From contig BTPG01000004.1 in NCBI GenBank assembly GCA_036245525.1, forward strand, positions 235,480,318 through 235,544,317: a stretch of DNA of 64,000 bases. The letters run 5' to 3'. Of the stretch, positions 34,501 through 43,500 are shown one piece after another. The notes under the pieces are model-generated. The model was not told where the DNA came from and ran no database searches. It was given only the letters and a program-made list of their open reading frames with translations. This DNA is from Semisulcospira habei. Its lineage: Eukaryota > Mollusca > Gastropoda > Semisulcospiridae. The position numbers were made by a program, and so were the translations under genes. Within the stretch, counting starts at the first letter, position 1. Each line of letters opens with the position of its first letter.

Positions 34501-37500
34501 CAGCACAGCTCGCTGTGTGATACACCATGTACTCCATGTGTCACTGACAAAGATGACCACAGGCAGCACAGCTCGCTGTGTGATACACCATGTGTCACTG
34601 ACAAAGATGACCACAGGCAGCACAGCTCGCTGTATGATATACCATGTACTCCTTGTGTCACTGACAAAGATAACCACAGGCAGCACAGCTCGCTGTATGA
34701 TATACCATGTACTCCATGTGTCACTGACAAAGATAACCACAGGCAGCACAGCTCGCTGTATGATACACCATGTACTCCATGTGTCACTGACAAAGATGAC
34801 CACAGGCAGCACAGCTCGCTGTGTGATATACCATGTACTCCATGTGTCACTGACAAAGATGACCACAGCTCGCTGTATGATATACCATGTACTCCATGTG
34901 TCACTGACAAAGATAACCACAGGCAGCACAGCTCGCTGTATGATATACCATGTACTCCATGTGTCACTGACAAAGATAACCACAGCTCGCTGTATGATAT
35001 ACCATGTACTCCTTGTGTCACTGACAAAGATAACCACAGGCAGCACAGCTCGCTGTATGTCTATTTTAGTCACACTCTAACCCCCAAATTGAGGGAGTTG
35101 TGATGTGACTTGTCCTTTCTAACAGTATGCAATTTTCTCCTTCGTTGGAATTTCCTCGTTTTACGCCTGGCATCAACGATGTGCAACGAGAACCAGATCT
35201 ACATCTTTGGTGGTTGGGACAACACTGGATCAGGATAATCACTGCCCGCCACAAAAAACGAAATTGATTTGCGACTGCCCTGCTTTGACAAGAGCTCAGA
35301 GATCTAGGTGGTAGATTTGATATCGCCACGGACAATCAGAAATTGCTTTCACATCACTGCTCAAGTCAAATAGCATACCGGTAGTCAATTATAGATTTGA
35401 TATCGCCACGGACAATCAGAAATTGCTTTCACATCACTGCTCAAGTCAAATAGCATACCGATAGTCAATTATAGAAATTGTTGTCCAATACACTAAAGCA
35501 GTTATCTCTACCACTCTACAGAAGAAACTGCCATTATAAGAAAATAACACCTGCTTGACATTAAACCCCAATAACTGTCAATTTGAAAAATTATTAGATT
35601 TTTGTACCAAGCAGAGATACCAATATGTGTACATATTACATAAATTACCCCCCCCCCCCCCCCCCCCCCCCCAATTGATTCAGGTCCCATCTTTCCAGAA
35701 ATGTTAAAGACACACAAGGAAATCTCACATAAAAATTCCTTGGGCTAAAACTCGTGCAAGACACAGTGTTAACACTACAGTGACACCGGCACCAAAGAAA
35801 ATGAACTAGTGCATACAGGCCAACTATTTGGTTATATATTTTTAAAAGGTGTGTGCACGTGTGCGTTTTCTCTATACAACTCCTTGGAAGCTGCATTTCA
35901 GCTTGGCGTACAGTCAAGGCAGCGAAGGCGACCTCTGCGAGCTCACCACCTGTCCAGTAAGCAGACCACCTATTTCTGGTCCCACGGTCTTCTTTCCTGG
36001 GCGAGGAGTTGACCTTTCTAACCCTACGACTGTCGGCAGGCTTTCTAACCCTATGACATGATCAATACATGTGCAGCCCTACATGTAATGTATTATGACC
36101 CTGGGCAGGCTTTCTAACCCTATGACATGATCAATACCTGTGCAGCCCTACAAGTGAGGATGTACTTTACAGTCGCCATGCCACACAAAAATTCTTGCAA
36201 CGTTTTACTTCATGAATAAATGTCTTATGACCGTCAGCAGCACTTATGTTGCCATGATTCCTGTAGGAATCGTAACAAAGTGCTTCTGACAGACATAGGT
36301 TCAAGACACCACTTTTTATAGCCTTTCAAATGGTCATCTCACACAGTAAATTCTCTCGTCAAGTACTCACTCCACACTTTGTGGCATGGGCTCAGAGATC
36401 TAGGTGGTAGATTTTTTTTTCCATCACCGACGACTCTGATAGCAAATATTCTCTTACATCATTGCTCATGCCAAAATACTTCAGCACTCAAACTGTGACA
36501 GCAAAGAAACAAGCGCACAGCCAGAGTTCAACTTCAAACACCACGCTAGCCCTGCACGCTCCACTTAACTCATTGTACACCAAGACTGAAATCCCCAAAT
36601 TTTGCAGTTGTCCTTTGAAGACTGCGTTGCAGTGCAGGACACAGATTGACCATGATAAGTTCAAGGGTGATGTCAGAGTAGCTTGGTGCCCATAGGCGCC
36701 AAGCTATTCTGGCATCACCCTTGAACTATCATGGTCGATCTTTATCTTGCTGTGGTGTGTCTGGGGTAGAATGAGTTAACGCAATCTTACGGTGAATAAT
36801 ACACAGGCTCTATTCATGTTGTAGCGCCGTGAAATGGCTTTAGTCGCCTGCTCGACGTTAAACCCCAATAACTAACCAACCCTCTTCATGTTATCCCTTC
36901 AACTGTTCGTAGCGTTTCTTCTTGCGATGACTCTAGCAGGAATCGTGATAAAAACTACAGACAGCCATTAGGTTTAACCCATTTCATACTGAGGCTAAAA
37001 GCTTCACATTTGTACACTGCCATATTCAAGCTACATTATAGTACTTACAGATAAGAATATAGACCAAAGGTTTTAGTTCAAGGGTGGTGCCAGAACAGCT
37101 TGACACCTAGAGGCGCCAAGCTATCCTGCAGAGCATGGAATTACCGTACTAAAAAGAATTGATTGATTGATTGTACATTGCTTAACGTCCCGACAGCAAC
37201 AAGGCTTTCTCAGGACGTGCCTGCACTGCTTGTGAAAAAAAATAAACAGAACATTGAATGTATGTCACCAGCCGGTCAAATACATTAAATAAACCTAACA
37301 CATGGGGCCTAAATAAAGCTAAGACCATTTAGCAACACACATCCAATATCAAGAGCTACAGGCAGTGCAGACAGTAGGGAGAGTTTTAAAAAGGCAAATA
37401 CAGGTGAATGGACCTCGGGTAGACAGAAACACATGCCCCAGAATAGAGAGAAAAACCCACCCTGTGGGGCTGACCAGGGTGACCCTGGGAACTAAAAAAT

Positions 37501-40500
37501 ACCTAACCCCACCCAAGTCCCCCAGGGCAGACCCGGGTGGGGTACTAAAAAGAAGGAGAAAAACCCATTTTCACTAGGGGGATATGGAAAATTTTGATAA
37601 ATCGACATTAAAATTTGTGCAATCTGGTGCATTTGAGAGAGAAACTGAGCAATTCACCTTAAAATCTTGCCTTTTTTTATTTCTTGGGTGCACTTTTCAT
37701 TTTTTTTTTGTCAAGGGTTTAAAAGTATACTAAAAGTATTCAACAGAATATATCCAAATGTTTATTCAAAATACATCTGAACGTCTTTCCATTTTAAAAA
37801 ATTTTTTCTTTCATAATCTCTGCTTTATCAGGTGTAAACATGGATTCCTTTTCTCTCTTATTTAATACTATGTACCATGGTCACTGAACTAGAGAAAGGT
37901 TATATTGATTTTCAACATACTTTGATCACACTTTACTGGAAATACATTGTCCAAATAGTCCATCTCCAAATACTCTTGGCTCCAGAATCGTCTATTCTGT
38001 CTCCGTGTTTAAGTATTTTCCTCTCCGCCATATTTTGACCAGACGACTACCACTAAAGACCGGAAGCAACCTGTGCGAGCTAAAGCCAATGCCTCGCTCA
38101 ATTTTGAATACACAGTTTGGGGATATCCGCCTTGTAAAGATCGCGAAATACTGTATTGGAATAGCGACTTTACAATTTTTGGGGGCAGATTTTTTTTCTT
38201 TGGCAGAGTGGCAGCTTCATATAAGTGGAAATCCACCAAAAACAGGAAAATTCCATGCTCTGATTCTGGCACTACCCTTAAGGTGGCACACGGCATGTAA
38301 TTTTCGTCAAAAATCGTTCAAAAATGTGTTTCCAGTTTGACCCAGAAATGGTGCCTACGATGTCTGTATTATGCATGTATGTGATTGGCTTCGTCCATTT
38401 TATTGATTTATACCCTTATTTTGGATGTTTTAGTGAGGTATCTATCACTGGAAGTGAAAAGAAAAACTAAAGTGGCCGTCAAAAACTCAATTTTGAGTGC
38501 CTGGTTACGGCATGTTCCTTTGAAAGAACCCCCATGTGTTTGGTACGAGTGGAAAGGTCACGGTCTTGGCCTACTCTTGAGGTCTGTTTCGGAAACAAAG
38601 AATGCGATACGGAGACACACGAAGAGAAAACCCGAGGCCTATCAGAGCAGCTTACAACCAATCGAAACCCTCGGAACATAAGCGCTTCCGTCATCCGTTT
38701 GAATGGAAGTTTCTGATTGGCCGGCGGCGCACGGCGCCGTGCGTGATCACTGCCGAAGAGCACTTCGGCAGTTTCCGTCCTCGGCAACACGCGTGTTTGT
38801 AATCATTCAAAATGGCGTCGTTATCAAGCCGTGTGCGACAGTCTTGTCAGAAACTCGATGTAGCGCGACGGAAATGACAAAATAAAGGGACCAAATGGGT
38901 TATCAAGCACCAGTACAGCAAGAAGAGAAAGAGGAGGAAACAAAAAAAAGCAGCAGTCGCCGAATGCAGCTGCAGAGAGTGCAGCTATCGATCGACTGTG
39001 ACGGCTTCGACATCGGCAGAAGTTGCTTCCGTCAAGAAACTTGGGAATTTTTTTCACGACGATCGTGAAAAAAGAGACTGGTGAAGCTGCACCCATCGAG
39101 GCAACGAATATTCACGTCAACCTGGAAAGTTTAAACCAGCTCTTCTCTCCTGTACAGTGTGATACTTGTGAGCAATCGGTAAGTGAAGTTTCCTCATTAC
39201 TCCTTACTTGTGTTTGTGACTTGTTGACATTGGGTAAAGTACCATGACTTTTCATGTATATCGTACTAAAGGATTTTTCTCTGGTTTTTTTTTCAGTATT
39301 GGCTTTTTGAAGACAAATCTGCAAGGATGGCGACCTCTTGCCAGGTTAAAGTGTAGTGCACAGGTTGTGGCACCATCATCAGTGAAGTGATGACATCATA
39401 GAAGACGGCACCGTGTACACTGGCTACGACATAAACCGGCGCCTGGTGACTGCTGCCGCTATGAATGGCATTGGCTTCACCCAGCTTTCCTATTTTTGGG
39501 GGAATGCTGAACATGCCTCCCCCTATCAACCAAAAGACCTGGCAGCACTACCAAAAAGACTCCATGCAGGTTGCTCGTCGCAAGAAGATTGACGATGTTC
39601 ACCGCGAAGAACGCGATCGTCGCAGGGGATAGGAGGGAGTGCAGTATGATCCTGGAGCCTTCTAAACTCTCTGTGTGCTTAAAGATTGTTCCAGTGTCAG
39701 TACAGACTCTCTTAGTTTACACAGGAACCATTCCAAGTGTTTAGAATGAACAATTTGACTTACAGACACACTGTTTGCCTTACAGACACACAGTTTGCCT
39801 TTCTCCAACTTTGAAGTCAATTTTCTGAAAACATGCTTTTTTTGCAACAGCGATGATTTTGCCCCCTGAAAAAATGTTGCTTTGGATAAAGATATCAAGC
39901 TGAAATTTTGCACACAGATGTAAAAATAGTTGCTGAACACAATAAGACTAGTTAGAAATTTGTACCTTTAGTAGTTTCTATGATCCATTAGGTTGATCAA
40001 GTCATGCTATGAATTTTTTTTCTTGGCAACAATATGACACATGACCAGAGACATTTCCATGCGTCACAAGGACAGTTATCATGCTTTATTGTGTAATATA
40101 ATCCTTTTCCTTCATTTCAAACCATTTTAGATGGTGAACAGGCTGCTCATTATGTCATGGTGTAGGGGGCAAAATCGCTACCCATATTTTTCAGCGATTA
40201 TGTCATAACTTATGAATTATATGAGCTGGGATGATTAAACTTGGTGTGAACATTCATTATGTTGTCTTTGTTTTATGTGCCAAATTTTAGAAAAATAGGT
40301 CAAACAGTTTTCGAACAATGCTTTGAAGAAAAAAATGACAATTTTGCACGCCATGTGCCACCTTAAGGCCAGACACGGTACCCCAAAAAGTCATTTTAGG
40401 TGTTCCTTAGTGTTTTTGGGTTGAGTTGATTTTTGGGTTGTTTGAACCCCTTAGAACCCGGCCACAACCATAAAATATCACAAACTACCTTTTGCTGTAA

Positions 40501-43500
40501 AAAAATAAAGTGAAGCACCTGCTCAATTTTTCAAGCGTTCGCGACGTCTTTTGCTCCAAAACATCGAATGTTTGGACCCCGACTACACCGCTTTGCGAGC
40601 GACGAACGCCGCCATGTTTGGGTCTATTCGAACCGGTTCCGTTTCTACTTTCCCATCCACAAACCAGTTGAAGGCTACAAAGGCTCTATAAATAGCTATT
40701 GGCGCGAAACCGACGTCACGAACGACCGGAGATTTCCTTGTACGGACGCTATGCTAATGAGATAATACTATTTTGCAAAACCGACCAATGAGCAGAGCGC
40801 GCCGAGTGTTGCGGGCGACTTCGGGTTTTTCCGGCCAGGCTCCGGGCGGCTTCGGGTTTTCCGACCGTCCCACAATGCACCATTACGCATGGTGTACAAC
40901 TTGATCAAAATACGAGAATCGCTACTTCATATCACGCATTTTCTACGTTTTACATCCCTTCAGCAGTTATTTCACAAAGTCCATCAGTTGTAATGTCTCC
41001 AACGGCTTCGAAAAAGTTGCGTGGTGCTCAGCTAGCAGCTGCGAGGTTGAACAGACGAAGAGAGATGTGTTCGATTGATTGATTGATTGTACATTGCTTA
41101 ACGTCCCGACAGCAACAAGGCTTTCTCAGGACGTGCCTGCACTGCTTGTGAAAAAAAAACAACCAACTAAACAGAACATTGAATGTATGTTGCCAGCCGG
41201 TCAAACACATTAAATAAACCTAACACATGGGGCCTAAATAAAGCTAAGACCATTTAGCAACACACATCCAATATCAAGAGCTACAGGCAGTGCAGACAGT
41301 AGGGAGAGTTTAAAAAAGGCAAATACAGGTGAATGGACCTCGGGTAGACAGAAACACATGCCCCAGAATAGAGAGAAAACCCCACCCTGTGGGTTTGATT
41401 GATTGTACATTGCTTAACGTCCCGACAGCAACAAGGCTTTCTCAGGACGTGCCTGCACTGCTTGTGAAAAAAAATAAACAGAACATTGAATGTATGTCGC
41501 CAGCCGGTCAAATACATTAAATAAACCTAACACATGGGGCCCAAATAAAGCCAAGACCATTTAGCAACACACATCCAATATCAAGAGCTACAGGCAGTGC
41601 AGACAGTAGGGAGAGTTTTAAAAAGGCAAATACAGGTGAATGGACAAAGGGTAGACAGAAACACATGCCCCAGAATAGAGAGAAAAACCCACCCTGTGGG
41701 GCTGACCAGGGTGACCCTGGGAACTAAAAAATACCTAACCCCACCCAAGTCCCCCAGGGCAGACCCGGGTGGGGATCCCACCCTGTGGGGCTGACCAGGG
41801 TGACCCTGGGAACTAAAAAATACCTAACCCCACCCAAGTCCCCCAGGGCAGACCCGGGTGGGGTAGAGATGTGTTCGAGCAGACGAACCCGAGTGAAGAT
41901 AGAACGAAAACATTCCTAAGCCTCGTAATGTAAACGCTGATGAGACGGTGGTGAAATCCACAACACCTAAGAAACTTGAATTGTTGAAAGATGCTCGCGA
42001 CGTCGGAATTGGTCAGTAAATGATTTAAAAAAAAATTGGTTTTACACATCGCTCAGGTGTATCTGAAATGGCAAAGTACAGCACACACTTTGTGCACCTG
42101 ACAGTTTCCTTTGACATTTTACCTGCTTCCTTTGACATTTTACCTGCAGAATCTTCATCAGTGTGCATATATCCAAGACTGAGAAGATGTTTGCTTTTCA
42201 TTTTCTCATGCGAAATATGTTTACACTGCATAATTCGCATATTGATGACTATAAAGCTGAATTATGACAAAGTAAAGGTTGATGTTTACCTTGTTCTCTG
42301 TTTTTCTCATTTTCACTTTTTTTCATCTTTTATTGAATAGATCTCATAAACCTGAATAGGCACAGCATTCAAACTTTGCAGTTATGATTGTTATTCACTT
42401 TGCTGCATTTTGTCAGAAGGATTTTGTGATTGCACAAGGGGAAAAAATGTTGTGGCTATTCAATTCCCCAAAATCGACATTTTCCCTCTTTCAGCTCATG
42501 TAGCGTATTTCATCATGAATAACTTTTTTCCCATCAGCTTCAGAATAAAATCCTTCTGACAAAATGTAGTTGTTTTGACCAGAAAAAAGAACTTTGTTTC
42601 TAAGTTTGGTAGTGTTTGAGATCTATTGCTTTGAATTTGTACTAAAATGTGTATAACCTGCCATCTTGGTTGTTTTCCAGGGCAACGGGGAGTCGTACAC
42701 ACCCAAAAACCACTTTTTTGGTCTCAGCTCACCAAACCCTATCAAAATACATCAACAGTTTAAAACAGATTCTAGACAGACAAAAGCTCATATTTGGGGT
42801 GTAGTGTCTGGCCTTAAACTATTTTAGTCAAACTTATGTCACATGCTGGTGTATTCCAAATGATTAGGGTTAATTAATGAATCACCTCAATCAATGCATG
42901 TGAGCAAAGCTCTTTACGGAGACCACAGGAAACAAGTGTTCTTCATTTTGACACTTAAAAAACAATCTTCACTTTCACGAATTACCTCGATGGGATCGAC
43001 ATCATGAGCAATGACTACCAGCTGAGCTTTCTTGGACTCAACGAGTGCGGTGACGGTGTTGACTCCAGACCTGACAACGGGTGGGCGCTTCGTGGGTTTA
43101 TCCTGCTTGCCGTCCACTCGCTCTTCTGCCCGTTTCTTCAGGCGCTCTTTTCTTGCCTGCTTCGTCTCTGGCTTGTACTTGTCTAGCAACCGCAAGATCT
43201 GAGTGGCTGTCAAACACAAGACACACAAAATGACTGCAGCGTAGAGGCGCAGTGCACTGCACAGAAAGATATCCAAGTGGCCGTAAAACACAAATGCACA
43301 GGTAAAAATAAACCAAATCACCGTGGAGGAAACATCAAGTTGATTTAGTTTTTTCCTTACTGTACAAAATGCACACAATATTTAAGTGCTTATAAAACAA
43401 AAACGCAACCTTAATCTGACAGAAGTTGCATCAAAGAATACTGCCTGTATATGGGCCCTTCCAGTCCCAACAGCGTATGAGAATCGGTGTGTCATGCTGA

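Larger units (their letters stand above)
36974..42873. mobile_element. Composite MITE-A, 5.9 kb, with three nested insertions
   Basis: TTAACCCATTTCATACTGAG at 36974 is the MITE left flank; TTAA at 42870 is its likely right end. The left arm (GTTCAAGGGTGGTGCCAGAA) runs to 37138. The right arm resumes as ATTCTGGCACTACCCTTAA at 38263-38281, and the terminal remnant AACTATTTTAGTC appears only at 42816. Between these pieces lie a CAGAGCATGG-TIR element (37139-38262) and two TTAA-bounded elements (38282-40362 and 40367-42813). The whole is in RPL7A intron 4 and supplies almost half of it. Confidence 0.8.

Noticed and set aside
37365..37577. Recurrent [19 protein letters not shown] in several places
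   Set aside because: Shadow frame of SINE-1; appears wherever the SINE is and nowhere else.
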